Assembly (NCBI RefSeq): GCF_004795035.1
Contig: NZ_SSBK01000014.1
Location: 62,001-126,000 of the forward strand
Source: Streptomyces sp. A0958
GTDB lineage: Bacteria > Actinomycetota > Actinomycetes > Streptomycetales > Streptomycetaceae
Length of the DNA: 64,000 bases
Reading direction: 5' to 3'
Shown in pieces: positions 45,389 through 52,921 of the stretch. Each line of letters opens with the position of its first letter. Position 1 is the stretch's first letter. The notes under the pieces are model-generated. The model was not told the DNA's origin. It saw only the letters and a program-made list of their open reading frames with translations, and did no database searches. Position numbers and translations under genes: made by a program.

Positions 45389-45643
45389 GCCCGCTATCCG
45401 GTACGCCTCCTCGTCCAGCTCCAGCCGGACGTGCCGGCGGCGTCGCTGGAGCTGGTCCGGGCGGTCGGGCGCGGGTTCGCGACCCGGCTGGAGCGGCTGC
45501 CCCCGGCGGAGCCGCACACGCTCCGGGCGGTGTGGAATGCCGCCCAGGCGCGGGGGGTTCAGGCCTGGTTCGCCAGGAGCGGGATGCCGGAGACGGTGGA
45601 CCCGGCGTGGCCGCTGCGCCCGGAGCTGCGTACCGCCGCGTGA
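45389..45643 (+). pseudogene. C-terminal gene remnant (unidentified)
   Basis: The plus-strand frame from about 45389 reads RYPVRLLVQLQPDVPAASLE, then LVRAVGRGFATRLERLPPAE and on to a TGA at 45641-45643, with strong G/C third-position bias. Upstream the bias collapses at the junction with the divergent remnant. It has no plausible start. The two remnants meet head to head, as if one deletion removed both N-termini and the shared promoter. Confidence 0.5.
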
Positions 45644-45674
45644 GGGCGCGCGGCCGGCCGGGGCCGGACACGCG

Positions 45675-45711
45675 GAGGCCGGTCCGTCGGTGGTGCTGAC
45701 GGACCGGCCTC
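45675..45711 (-). terminator. Hairpin downstream of tRNA-Val copy 1
   Basis: gaggccggtccgtc (45675-45688) and gacggaccggcctc (45698-45711) form a perfect 14-bp stem with a 9-nt loop. It lies 9 bases beyond the 3' end of the minus-strand tRNA. Confidence 0.75.
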
Positions 45712-45719
45712 TCCCGGGG

Positions 45720-45791
45720 TGGGCGATACTGGGTTCGAACCAGTGACCTCTTCGGTGTGAACGAAGCGCTCTCCCACTGAGCTAATCGCCC
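45720..45791 (-). tRNA. tRNA-Val (anticodon CAC), copy 1
   Basis: 72 nt on the minus strand. Acceptor stem gggcgat/atcgccc, D-arm gctcagtgggagagc, anticodon stem cttcg/cgaag with loop ttcacac (CAC, reads GUG), T-arm with ggttcgaacc, discriminator A. CCA is not encoded. It is identical to the copy at 48538-48609. Confidence 0.95.
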
Positions 45792-45883
45792 GGGAATGGG
45801 TTGAACCATACAGGGCTCGGTGGCTGTCGTTCAAACCGCTTGCGGCGGGGCCGCGGGTGCCCGGCCGCGAACGGTGCGACGCG

Positions 45884-45909
45884 CGTACTCAGTCGGGGAA
45901 CTGAGTACG
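45884..45909. promoter_or_regulatory. Inverted repeat at the 5' end of the large membrane protein gene
   Basis: cgtactcag (45884-45892) and ctgagtacg (45901-45909) are perfect 9-bp arms around tcggggaa. It lies directly before candidate start codons at 45911 and 45917, so it could be a protein operator or an mRNA hairpin. No terminator function is expected here. Confidence 0.45.
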
Positions 45910-45952
45910 TGTGCGCATGTCCGCCGACGTGGCGCGCAGCACACTCCGGTTC

Positions 45953-48475
45953 ATGGAACATGTGCCGCCACCCGCCGAGGAATTGGTGCTCCTCGACCGC
46001 GAACTGGCCCGGCTGGACGCCCGCCGGTCCCAGCTACTGACGCGTCGCACCTGGCTGCTCAGTGTGCTGGGGAGCGCCGCCCCGGCCCCCGCTCCCGGAC
46101 CGTGGGGCCCGCCCCGGGGCCGGGGGCCGGTCGCGCCCTGGGGCCCGGCCCCGGGCCACCCGGCTCCGGCGTTCGGTCCGCCGGTACCCGCGGCCCGTAC
46201 CCACAGCGCGCAGAACGTGCTGCTCGTCCTCGGCGGCCTGTTGCTGACGGTCGCCGCGCTCGCGTTCACCCTGGTGAGCTGGGGGGACATGGGGATCGGC
46301 GGTCGCAGCGCGGTGCTGACCGCGGTGACGGCCGGGGCGCTGGCCGCGCCGGGGGCGCTGCTGCGCCGGGGGCTGTCCTCGACGGCCGAGGCGCTCGCCG
46401 GGCTGGCCTCGGTGCTGATGGTGCTCGACGCGTACGCGGTGTACGAGGTGGCGGTGCCGGATGCGGACGGGGCAGGGTACGCGGCGACCGCCTCGGCGGT
46501 GCTGGCGGTGCTGTGGGCGGCCTACGGTCTGCTCCTGGGCCGGCTGCGGCTGCCGCTGCCGCTCGCGGTGTGCACCGCGCAGTTGCCGCTGGTGCTGTGG
46601 GCGTGGGCCGAGGACGCCGGGGCGCTGTGGTTCGCCGGGGCGCTGCTGGTGACAGCGGCGCTGGACGGCGTGATCGCCCTGGGGTTCGCGAGGGCTTCGG
46701 TACGGGTCTCGGCGTGCGCCGGTCTGTGCGTGACGGGTGCGGCCGGGCTGCTGGTGGCGCTGGTGGAGTCGCTGACGGCGGGTGGGCCCGCAGATGCGGT
46801 GGCGCCGGGGGCGCTGCTGCTGGCCGGTGCGGGGCTCGCGCTGGCGGGGGCCCGCAAGGCTCCCGAGTCGTTCGCGGTGGCCGGTGGGACGGTGGCCGGT
46901 CTGGCGGTCGTGGCCGCGGTGGGCGGGGTGGCGGCCGCCGGGGCGCCGGACGGCTGGCCGGTGCTGGTGTACCTGCTGTGCGGTGCGGCGCTGCTCGCCG
47001 GTGTACGGGCTCCGCTGGGGCGTGCGGCGGTCCGGGGGCTGGTGTGGGCCTCCGGGTCGGTGACGGCGGGCGCGGTGCTGGTCTCGCTGCCGTCGGTGAT
47101 GGTGGTCGCGGTGGGTCCGGTGACGCGGCTGGGCGGTGTGTGGTCCGGCGCTCCGCGCAGTGCCCGGGACGCGGTGGGCGCGGGCGATCTGCCGTGGCGG
47201 GAGATGGTCGCGGCCCCCGTGGTGCTGCTGCTGGTGGCCTTGGCGCTCGGGGCGGCGTACCGGTGGTGGGAGGACGCGCTGCGGTGGGCCGGCCCGGCGG
47301 TCGGCCCCCGGGCCGCGTGGCGGGGTGCGGCGGGTTCGACGGGGGTGGCGCTGGCCTGGGCGGGGCTCACGGTGCTGCCGGCCGCGCTGGACCTGTCCTT
47401 CGCGGCGGCTCTCGCCGGGCAGCTCGTGCTGGTGGTTGGGGCGTCCGCCGTCGCGGTGGGCGGGCTGCGGGGCGGCGCGTCGGGTGTGGCGCTGACGGCC
47501 GGGGTGACCGGGTCGGCCGGCGCGGTCGGGGCGGGGTTGCTGTCGCTGGCGACGGAGACGGCCACGTACACGGCGTTCGGTCTGCTGCTGGTGGTGTTCA
47601 CGGCCGTCGCGGTCGCCCTGGAGGCGCGGGTGGCCGGGTCGCGGGCCTCCGTGCCGGTCGCGGTGCAGGCGGCGTCGGCGTGTGCGGCCGTGGTGTGTGC
47701 GGTGGTGCCGGCGGCGGCGCTGGGTGCCTCGCTGGGCCTCTCGGTGCACCAGACGGCTCCGCTGCTGCTGGCCGTCCCCGCGGTTACGGCGCTGCTGAGC
47801 GCCCGGCTGGAGGGCCGTCCCGTGGCGCTGCCGGTCGAGGTGAGCGGTGCGGCGGCGGGTCCGGTGGCCGTCGCCATGGCGCTGGGCGACGCGCGGTTCC
47901 TGGCCCTGGTGCTGGCACTGTGCGGGGTGCTGGCCTCGGGGACGGCGCTGCGCCCGGAGCGGCGGCCGCTCGCCGGGTACCTCGCGACGGGGCTGTTCGT
48001 GCTGGCGGCCTGGGTGCGGCTCTCGGTGTCGGGGGTGTCGGCCCCGGAGGCGTACACCCTGCCGGTGACCGTGCCGGCACTCGTGATCGGGGTGCTGCGC
48101 CGGCGCCGCGATGGCTCTGCTTCGTCGTGGACGGCGTACGGGGCGGGGCTGGCGGTGACGCTGGCGCCGTCGCTCTTCGCGGCCTGGGTGGACCCGCACT
48201 GGCCCCGGCCGCTGCTGCTGGGGGCCGCGGCGCTGGTGATCACGCTGCTGGGGGCGCGGCTGCGGCTCCAGGCGCTGCTGGTGCTGGGCGGAGCGGTGCT
48301 GGCGCTGGACGCGCTGCACGAGCTGGCGCCGTACGTGGTGCAGGTGGCGGGCGCGCTGCCGCGGTGGGTGGCGCCGGCGCTGGCCGGGGTGCTGCTGCTG
48401 GCGGTGGGGGCGACGTACGAGAAGCGGCTGCGCGACGCCCGGCGGCTGAAGGAGGTGCTGGGGCGGATGCGGTGA
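45953..48475 (+). CDS. Giant polytopic membrane protein (SCO7613-like)
   Basis: About 840 residues. A short N-terminal charged helix (EELVLLDRELARLDARRSQL) and a Pro/Gly-rich linker precede some 20 or more consecutive hydrophobic helices, nearly all Ala/Val/Leu/Gly. No catalytic motif is visible. The C-terminus is short and basic (YEKRLRDARRLKEVL). It resembles the actinobacterial SCO7613 C-terminal-domain membrane protein family, whose function is unknown. The start is uncertain: ATG 45953 fits the helix start I expect, but GTG 45911 and ATG 45917 are open in frame with good codon bias. The gene lies between two identical tRNA-Val genes. Confidence 0.85.
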   Translation: MEHVPPPAEELVLLDRELARLDARRSQLLTRRTWLLSVLGSAAPAPAPGPWGPPRGRGPVAPWGPAPGHPAPAFGPPVPAARTHSAQNVLLVLGGLLLTVAALAFTLVSWGDMGIGGRSAVLTAVTAGALAAPGALLRRGLSSTAEALAGLASVLMVLDAYAVYEVAVPDADGAGYAATASAVLAVLWAAYGLLLGRLRLPLPLAVCTAQLPLVLWAWAEDAGALWFAGALLVTAALDGVIALGFARASVRVSACAGLCVTGAAGLLVALVESLTAGGPADAVAPGALLLAGAGLALAGARKAPESFAVAGGTVAGLAVVAAVGGVAAAGAPDGWPVLVYLLCGAALLAGVRAPLGRAAVRGLVWASGSVTAGAVLVSLPSVMVVAVGPVTRLGGVWSGAPRSARDAVGAGDLPWREMVAAPVVLLLVALALGAAYRWWEDALRWAGPAVGPRAAWRGAAGSTGVALAWAGLTVLPAALDLSFAAALAGQLVLVVGASAVAVGGLRGGASGVALTAGVTGSAGAVGAGLLSLATETATYTAFGLLLVVFTAVAVALEARVAGSRASVPVAVQAASACAAVVCAVVPAAALGASLGLSVHQTAPLLLAVPAVTALLSARLEGRPVALPVEVSGAAAGPVAVAMALGDARFLALVLALCGVLASGTALRPERRPLAGYLATGLFVLAAWVRLSVSGVSAPEAYTLPVTVPALVIGVLRRRRDGSASSWTAYGAGLAVTLAPSLFAAWVDPHWPRPLLLGAAALVITLLGARLRLQALLVLGGAVLALDALHELAPYVVQVAGALPRWVAPALAGVLLLAVGATYEKRLRDARRLKEVLGRMR

Positions 48476-48491
48476 GGTGGCCTCGGGAACG

Positions 48492-48530
48492 CCGACGGCC
48501 CGGAAGCTCTGGAAGCTTCCGGGCCGTCGG
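48492..48530. terminator. 17-bp-stem terminator shared by the membrane protein gene and tRNA-Val
   Basis: ccgacggcccggaagct (48492-48508) and agcttccgggccgtcgg (48514-48530) pair perfectly around ctgga. It lies 17 bases after the plus-strand stop codon and 8 bases beyond the minus-strand tRNA 3' end, so it can serve both. Confidence 0.85.
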
Positions 48531-48537
48531 TCCGGGG

Positions 48538-48609
48538 TGGGCGATACTGGGTTCGAACCAGTGACCTCTTCGGTGTGAACGAAGCGCTCTCCCACTGAGC
48601 TAATCGCCC
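48538..48609 (-). tRNA. tRNA-Val (anticodon CAC), copy 2
   Basis: 72 nt, base-for-base identical to copy 1 (45720-45791), including the four bases ggtg/ggg context at its 3' side. Anticodon loop ttcacac. No encoded CCA. Confidence 0.95.
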
Positions 48610-48663
48610 CGGCGCACGCCAAACATTACCCCATGTCAGCGGCGCCCCACGACCATCAGCGGG

Positions 48664-49155
48664 TCACTCGTGGATCTTCCACGGCATGACGATCCCGAAC
48701 CTCCACACGTAGATCCCGACCAGCACCGCGATGATCACCAGGCCGGTCACCGTGAGGATGATGTTGCGTCGCCGGACCTTGGGGTCGAGCGCCCGCTGGG
48801 CGGCCTCGGTGACCTTGCGCCGGGTCCAGCGCAGCACCAGCTGGGCCCAGACGAACTCGGTCGCCCAGATCGCCATGCCGCCGAAGATCACCAGCCAGCC
48901 GGGGCCCGGCAGCGGCAGCATGATGACGCCGGCCACCACCACGGCGAGGCCGACCACGAAGACGCCGACCTGCCAGCTCAGGTGCAGCGCTCTGGACGCC
49001 TTGATGAAGCCGGGCGCCCTGGAGCCGAGCGCCGGGTCCTCCTTGGTCACTTCCGGTATGACGTCCCCCGTCGCACCGCGGGGCGCTTCCCCCGTAGCGG
49101 GAGCCGGTTCCGCCGCCGCGGCGGACCCGTCCCGCTCGTCACTCTCCGCATTCAT
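48664..49155 (-). CDS. PGPGW-motif membrane protein (TIGR02611-like)
   Basis: 163 residues. A ~50-residue acidic, Ala/Pro-rich cytoplasmic N-terminus is followed by three membrane helices. The family signature is visible as LPLPGPGWLVIFGGMAIWAT between helices 1 and 2. The last helix is ILTVTGLVIIAVLVGIYVW. The family is a small uncharacterised actinobacterial/proteobacterial membrane group. ATG 49155. It is divergent from ssgB, with a 189-base shared upstream region. Confidence 0.88.
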   Translation of the reverse strand: MNAESDERDGSAAAAEPAPATGEAPRGATGDVIPEVTKEDPALGSRAPGFIKASRALHLSWQVGVFVVGLAVVVAGVIMLPLPGPGWLVIFGGMAIWATEFVWAQLVLRWTRRKVTEAAQRALDPKVRRRNIILTVTGLVIIAVLVGIYVWRFGIVMPWKIHE

Positions 49156-49259
49156 GGGTTCAACCTACCGGACCGCCTTCCGTCACTGGAATGGCCGCAT
49201 GACTCAAAGTTACACACCGCTGTACGAGCTACCTGAAGGATCACAAAAGGGTCAGAGGG

Positions 49260-49285
49260 GTTTACAACGCCACCGTAGGTGGCAT
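49260..49285 (+). promoter_or_regulatory. Candidate stress-sigma promoter of ssgB
   Basis: gtttac (49260-49265) and ggcatg (49280-49285) are spaced 14 bases apart. They resemble the GTTT-n14/16-GGnTA type used by SigB/SigH-like factors in streptomycetes; from memory, ssgB in S. coelicolor depends on SigH. A small gccacc/ggtggc inverted repeat (49269-49283) lies between the elements. Confidence 0.35.
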
Positions 49286-49344
49286 GTCGATTTCGCCGAC
49301 GTGCGAATCCCCGAGCGCACACTGAGCGAAAGGCCCTGGCGCTT

Positions 49345-49758
49345 ATGAACACCACGGTCAGCTGCGAGCTGCACCTGCGCCTCGTTGTGTCGAGCGAGTC
49401 CTCACTGCCTGTACCCGCGGGCCTGCGGTATGACACGGCCGATCCGTATGCCGTGCACGCCACCTTCCACACCGGAGCGGAGGAGACGGTCGAGTGGGTT
49501 TTCGCCCGTGACCTCCTTGCCGAGGGGCTGCACCGGCCCACCGGCACCGGAGACGTCCGCGTCTGGCCATCCCGTAGTCACGGCCAGGGCGTCGTCTGTA
49601 TCGCGCTGAGCTCCCCAGAGGGCGAAGCACTGCTCGAGGCCCCGGCAAGGGCCCTGGAGTCGTTCCTGAAGAGGACCGACGCCGCGGTTCCGCCGGGCAC
49701 CGAACACCGCCACTTCGACCTCGATACGGAGCTCTCACACATCCTGGCCGAGAGCTGA
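49345..49758 (+). CDS. ssgB: Sporulation-specific cell division activator SsgB
   Basis: 137 residues, SsgA-like protein family. SsgB recruits FtsZ to future septation sites during aerial-hypha sporulation. The protein begins MNTTVSCELHLRLVVSSESS and contains DPYAVHATFHTGAEETVEWV and VRVWPSRSHGQGVVCIALSS. To my knowledge this is nearly invariant across streptomycetes, which makes it the strongest single marker of the genus in this window. ATG 49345; the ribosome-binding site (GAAAGG) is weak and rather distant. A hairpin follows the stop. Confidence 0.97.
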   Translation: MNTTVSCELHLRLVVSSESSLPVPAGLRYDTADPYAVHATFHTGAEETVEWVFARDLLAEGLHRPTGTGDVRVWPSRSHGQGVVCIALSSPEGEALLEAPARALESFLKRTDAAVPPGTEHRHFDLDTELSHILAES

Positions 49759-49776
49759 GCCAGGCCGAGAGCTGCA

Positions 49777-49807
49777 CGACGCCGTCCGACTCGGGGAGAC
49801 GGCGTCG
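49777..49807 (+). terminator. Hairpin after ssgB
   Basis: cgacgccgtc (49777-49786) and gacggcgtcg (49798-49807) form a perfect 10-bp stem with an 11-nt loop, 19 bases past the ssgB stop. Confidence 0.7.
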
Positions 49808-49830
49808 CGCGGACAACCTCATACGGCTGG

Positions 49831-49878
49831 CACCGGCGCCGGTGATCACGGAAGCCACCGTGGTGACCGGCGCCGGTG
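49831..49878. repeat. Second inverted repeat between ssgB and the CGNR gene
   Basis: caccggcgccggtgatcacgg (49831-49851, written here as the left arm) and its counterpart at 49858-49878 match at 19 of 21 positions in inverted orientation. Each arm also contains the self-palindrome caccggcgccggtg. It could be an extra terminator or an operator for the downstream regulator gene. Confidence 0.6.
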
Positions 49879-50029
49879 TGCGCCGTCGCGCCCGGCGGCC
49901 CCGCCGAGGGCCCCGCACGCCCCCGTACGCTCCCCCACTCCCCCGTACACCCCGGTGCGCCCCGGCCGAGCCAGTAGAGTCGAGCGGCATCGGCGGGCGC
50001 CCGCCCGCCGGAGGCCAGGGAGCGAAAGC

Positions 50030-50605
50030 GTGCTGATCCCTCACGACACCCGGATCGCCCTCGACACGGTGGTCGATCTGGTGAATACCGCGCCGGAGAG
50101 CGAGCCGGAAGGGGGCGGGGCACCGGCCGACGGGCTCGGCGACACCGCGGCGCTCCACGCGTTCGCCGCGCGCCACCGGGTGAGCGGGGTCGGCGAGCTC
50201 GACGAGAAGGACCTGCGGGCCGTGCACGACGTACGCGCCCGGTTCGCCGAGGTCTTCGCCGCGCCGAACGCCCGGACCGCCGCCGCCCTCGTGAACGCCC
50301 TGGTCGCCGCCGCGGGCACCACGCCGCAGCTCAGTAACCACGACGGCTACGACTGGCACGTGCACTACTTCTCGCCGGACGCCTCGCTCGCCGACCACCT
50401 GGCGGCCGACTGCGGCATGGCCCTCGCCTTCATCATCGTGGCGGGCGAGACGGAGCGGCTGCGGCGGTGCGAGGCGCCGGACTGCCGGCACGCCTTCGTC
50501 GACCTCTCGCGCAACCGCTCCCGCCGCTACTGCTCCAGCCGCACCTGCGGTAACCGCCTGCACGTGGCGGCGTACCGGGCGCGCCGCAGGGAAGCGGCCG
50601 GCTGA
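50030..50605 (+). CDS. CGNR zinc-finger regulator with ABATE domain
   Basis: 191 residues. The N-terminal ABATE-type domain (ALDTVVDLVNTAPESE and DLRAVHDVRARFAEVFA) is a predicted stress- or ligand-sensing module. The C-terminal CGNR zinc finger reads RRCEAPDCRHAFVDLSRNRS, then RRYCSSRTCGNRLHVAAYRA, with four Cys ligands. The family is predicted to bind DNA. GTG 50030 has AGGGAG about 9 bases upstream. It ends 4 bases before the stop of the convergent small membrane protein. Confidence 0.92.
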   Translation: MLIPHDTRIALDTVVDLVNTAPESEPEGGGAPADGLGDTAALHAFAARHRVSGVGELDEKDLRAVHDVRARFAEVFAAPNARTAAALVNALVAAAGTTPQLSNHDGYDWHVHYFSPDASLADHLAADCGMALAFIIVAGETERLRRCEAPDCRHAFVDLSRNRSRRYCSSRTCGNRLHVAAYRARRREAAG

Positions 50606-50609
50606 CCGT

Positions 50610-50765
50610 TCACAGCACGAAGAGATCGTGCAACGCGGCCATCAGCAGCAGGCTGCCGATGACCGTGAGGAAGATCATCAGAGGGGGCTGGGAAAGCGCG
50701 AAGAGACAGCCGCGCGGCTCTTCGCCAGGGGGTGCGGGGGCATCGCCCCGAGAGGTGTCCACCAT
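50610..50765 (-). CDS. Small single-pass membrane protein (51 residues)
   Basis: It starts MVDTSRGDAPAPPGEEPRGC and ends in one membrane helix (PPLMIFLTVIGSLLLMAALH). The frame is open further upstream to 50834, so the start is uncertain. Codon bias supports coding. Function unknown. It converges with the CGNR gene. Confidence 0.55.
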   Translation of the reverse strand: MVDTSRGDAPAPPGEEPRGCLFALSQPPLMIFLTVIGSLLLMAALHDLFVL

Positions 50766-50934
50766 TTCGGGACGATCATGACTCAGTTTAGGCCATGCCG
50801 CGTACCAACATGCCTTTTCGTCACGGGAGTTCACCCGTCACGGGGGCGGTCGTAATCGCTCCGGCGTCCGATCGCCCAGTAAATTTTCGGGACTCTTCCC
50901 GCACCCTCCCGCTCCCCCTGCCGAACCCGCCGGA

Positions 50935-51906
50935 TCAGGCCAGGTCGCGCAGCATCCGCAGCTGGGCCTGGCGGTGGACCGTGGTGCCGCCCTCGTGGCC
51001 GTTCCAGGGGTAGACCTCGATCTCCTTGGGCCCCGCCCAGTGGTTGTAGGCGGCGAAGACCGTGGAGGGCGGGCAGATGGGGTCCATCAGGGCGACCGAG
51101 TAGAGGGCGGGCACGGTCGCCCGGGCGGCGAAGCTGACGCCGTCGAAGTACGACAGGGTCCGGAAGACCTGGGCTTCCGCGCCGTGCTGGGTGGCCAGGA
51201 AGCGGACGATCTCCTGGTACGGGTCCTTGTCGGTGATCTCGACGGCCCGGCGGTAGTGCGTCAGGAACGGTACGTCGACGAACGCGGCCTTGACGTGCGG
51301 GCTGAGGGCCGCCACGGCCTGGGCGATGCCGCCGCCCTGGCTGGCGCCGTTCACGACGATGCGGGCGGGGTCGACGGACGGGTGGCTGCGGGCGACCTCG
51401 ACGGCGCGGACCGCGTCGGTGAAGACCCGGCGGTAGTAGTAGGTCTCGGGGTCGAGGATGCCGTTGGTCATGAACCCGGGCGACTGCGGGTTGGCGGCAC
51501 CGTACGGGTCGGGGGTGGAGCCCGCCGAGTGGTGGTTGACCGCGCCCTGGCCCCGGGTGTCCACGAGCAGCGTGGCCCAGCCGGCGGCGGGCCACACCAG
51601 GTGGTCGAGCGGGAGTCCGCGCCCGCCGCCGTAGCCGAGGTAGTGGACGACGGTCGGCAGGGGGCCGTCGGCGCCGGCGGGCACGTTCAGCCAGGCGGAT
51701 ATGCGGTGGCCGCCCCAGCCGGCGAACGACACGTCGTAGGAGTCGACCGCGGTCAACGCGGCGTCGTAGGGCGTGAACGCGGCGTCGAGCGGGTGGGCCG
51801 CGGCCTCGTCGAGGGTGCGCTGCCAGAACGCGTCGAAGTCCTCCGGCTCATCGAGGGCGGGGCGGTAGGTGCGCAGCTGGTCCAGGGGCAGGTCGAACAA
51901 GGCCAT
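50935..51906 (-). CDS. Acetylxylan esterase / cephalosporin-C deacetylase family
   Basis: 323 residues, alpha/beta hydrolase of carbohydrate esterase family 7. It removes acetyl groups from xylo-oligosaccharides. The nucleophile elbow is VNGASQGGG (Ser ~184), RGQGAVNH is the CE7 signature, and the catalytic Asp and His lie in MDPICPPSTVFAAYNH and NGHEGGTT. There is no signal peptide, so it acts in the cytoplasm on imported oligomers. ATG 51906 has GGAG 6 bases before it. A LacI-type palindrome lies 265 bases upstream, which fits sugar-responsive control. Confidence 0.93.
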   Translation of the reverse strand: MALFDLPLDQLRTYRPALDEPEDFDAFWQRTLDEAAAHPLDAAFTPYDAALTAVDSYDVSFAGWGGHRISAWLNVPAGADGPLPTVVHYLGYGGGRGLPLDHLVWPAAGWATLLVDTRGQGAVNHHSAGSTPDPYGAANPQSPGFMTNGILDPETYYYRRVFTDAVRAVEVARSHPSVDPARIVVNGASQGGGIAQAVAALSPHVKAAFVDVPFLTHYRRAVEITDKDPYQEIVRFLATQHGAEAQVFRTLSYFDGVSFAARATVPALYSVALMDPICPPSTVFAAYNHWAGPKEIEVYPWNGHEGGTTVHRQAQLRMLRDLA

Positions 51907-52170
51907 GGCTTCTCCGTTTCGGGCATGCGGAAGGAAAGGGCAGGTTGGTGCGGTACAGGAGGTCCGGGGCCGCGAGCCGGGCTCAGCGGGGCGTGGGACC
52001 GCAGGCGCGTACGGGGCGTTCGGGCGGGAGCGCCACGCCCCGGCGCTCGTGGTCGCCGCCGCCGTCGTACGCCACGCGTCCCGCCCCCTGGTGCCGTGGG
52101 GCCTGAACGGACCGGTCCACAGCACATCGGGACGTTATGCGGCCTCGCGGGGCAGGGTCAAAGGATCTTA
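51907..52170. other. Leader/intergenic stretch upstream of the esterase gene
   Basis: I see no gene with coding bias. A plus-strand frame here has no ribosome-binding site and is rejected. The stretch should hold the esterase promoter; the only clear element is the palindrome at its right end. Confidence 0.6.
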
Positions 52171-52184
52171 GTGAATCGATTCAC
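52171..52184. promoter_or_regulatory. LacI-family-type operator
   Basis: gtgaatcgattcac is a perfect 14-bp palindrome with the central CG typical of LacI-family operators. It lies upstream of the acetylxylan esterase gene and downstream of the terminator of the neighbouring gene. No LacI-family gene is in the window, so the regulator would act in trans. Confidence 0.6.
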
Positions 52185-52197
52185 CGGGTGAGAGAGC

Positions 52198-52230
52198 GTG
52201 AGCCCCGCCGCGTGGCGCGGCGGGGCTCAC
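52198..52230 (-). terminator. Strong hairpin downstream of the 153-residue membrane protein gene
   Basis: gtgagccccgccgcg (52198-52212) and cgcggcggggctcac (52216-52230) form a perfect 15-bp stem with a tgg loop. Confidence 0.8.
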
Positions 52231-52303
52231 GGGACTCACGGGAAGAGGCGGCTCCTGGCATCAGACGCCGCCGTGCCGGACGCCGTGCTTCGGACGCCGT
52301 GCT

Positions 52304-52765
52304 TCAGATGCCGTGCTTCTTCAGGATGGCCTCGATGTCGCTGAAGTCCTCGCCCGCTCCGGCCGAGGAGGACTGCTTGTCCGGCTTGCGCCGCGAGCGC
52401 GCGGTGTCGGCCGAGGAGCCGGCGCCCAGCGAGGGGGCCGATGCGGCCGGGGCCACGGCCTCGCCCTGCGCGGCCCGGGCGGCCGCCTTGCGTTCCTTGC
52501 GGCTGCCGCCGCCCCGGCGTTCGATCGCCCGGGTGATCATGAACAGCAGCCAGGCCAGCCCCAGCACGCCGAAGCCCAGCCAGACGCTCGGCTTGAAGGC
52601 GATGTCCGACAGCCACTTCACGACACCCGTCAGCACCAGCCCGACCGGCACCAGCGCATAGGCGGCGATCCTCGTCGCGGTGAGGAACCGCTTGCGGTAG
52701 GCGGTGACGGCGGCGATGCCCAGGCCCGCCGCGGACGCCGCGGAACAAATGGTCTCGGCAAGCAT
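52304..52765 (-). CDS. Two-helix membrane protein of unknown function
   Basis: 153 residues. Two to three hydrophobic helices lie in the first 80 residues (ETICSAASAAGLGIAAVTAY, IAAYALVPVGLVLTGVVKWL, VWLGFGVLGLAWLLFMI). A basic then acidic cytoplasmic tail follows, ending EDFSDIEAILKKHGI. ATG 52765 has GGAGG 4 bases away from optimal spacing and is preferred over the in-frame upstream ATG at 52807. I recall similar actinobacterial proteins being labelled cellulose-synthase-like, but no such domain is visible. Function unknown. Confidence 0.75.
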   Translation of the reverse strand: MLAETICSAASAAGLGIAAVTAYRKRFLTATRIAAYALVPVGLVLTGVVKWLSDIAFKPSVWLGFGVLGLAWLLFMITRAIERRGGGSRKERKAAARAAQGEAVAPAASAPSLGAGSSADTARSRRKPDKQSSSAGAGEDFSDIEAILKKHGI

Positions 52766-52921
52766 CGTGCCTCCAGGCGCAGGGGAAACGTCCCTTCCAT
52801 CCTGCACCGTCCACCGGGCGGGCGGCCACGCCCCGGGCCCACATCAGGGAGATCTCAGGGGCCGGAGTCCTCCCCAGGTGCCGGGCGGCTGCCGCGCGGC
52901 GCACCCTGCGAGACTGGCCCC

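Noticed and set aside
45720..48609. tRNA-Val repeats considered as attL/attR of an integrative element
   Set aside because: No integrase, excisionase or other mobility gene lies between them, and both copies are complete tRNAs; kept only as a direct-repeat observation.
46034..48622. 862-codon minus-strand open frame opposite the large membrane protein gene
   Set aside because: It is a shadow frame created by the G/C third-position bias of the plus-strand gene; its translation is Arg/His/Gln/Pro-rich nonsense and it runs through the tRNA.
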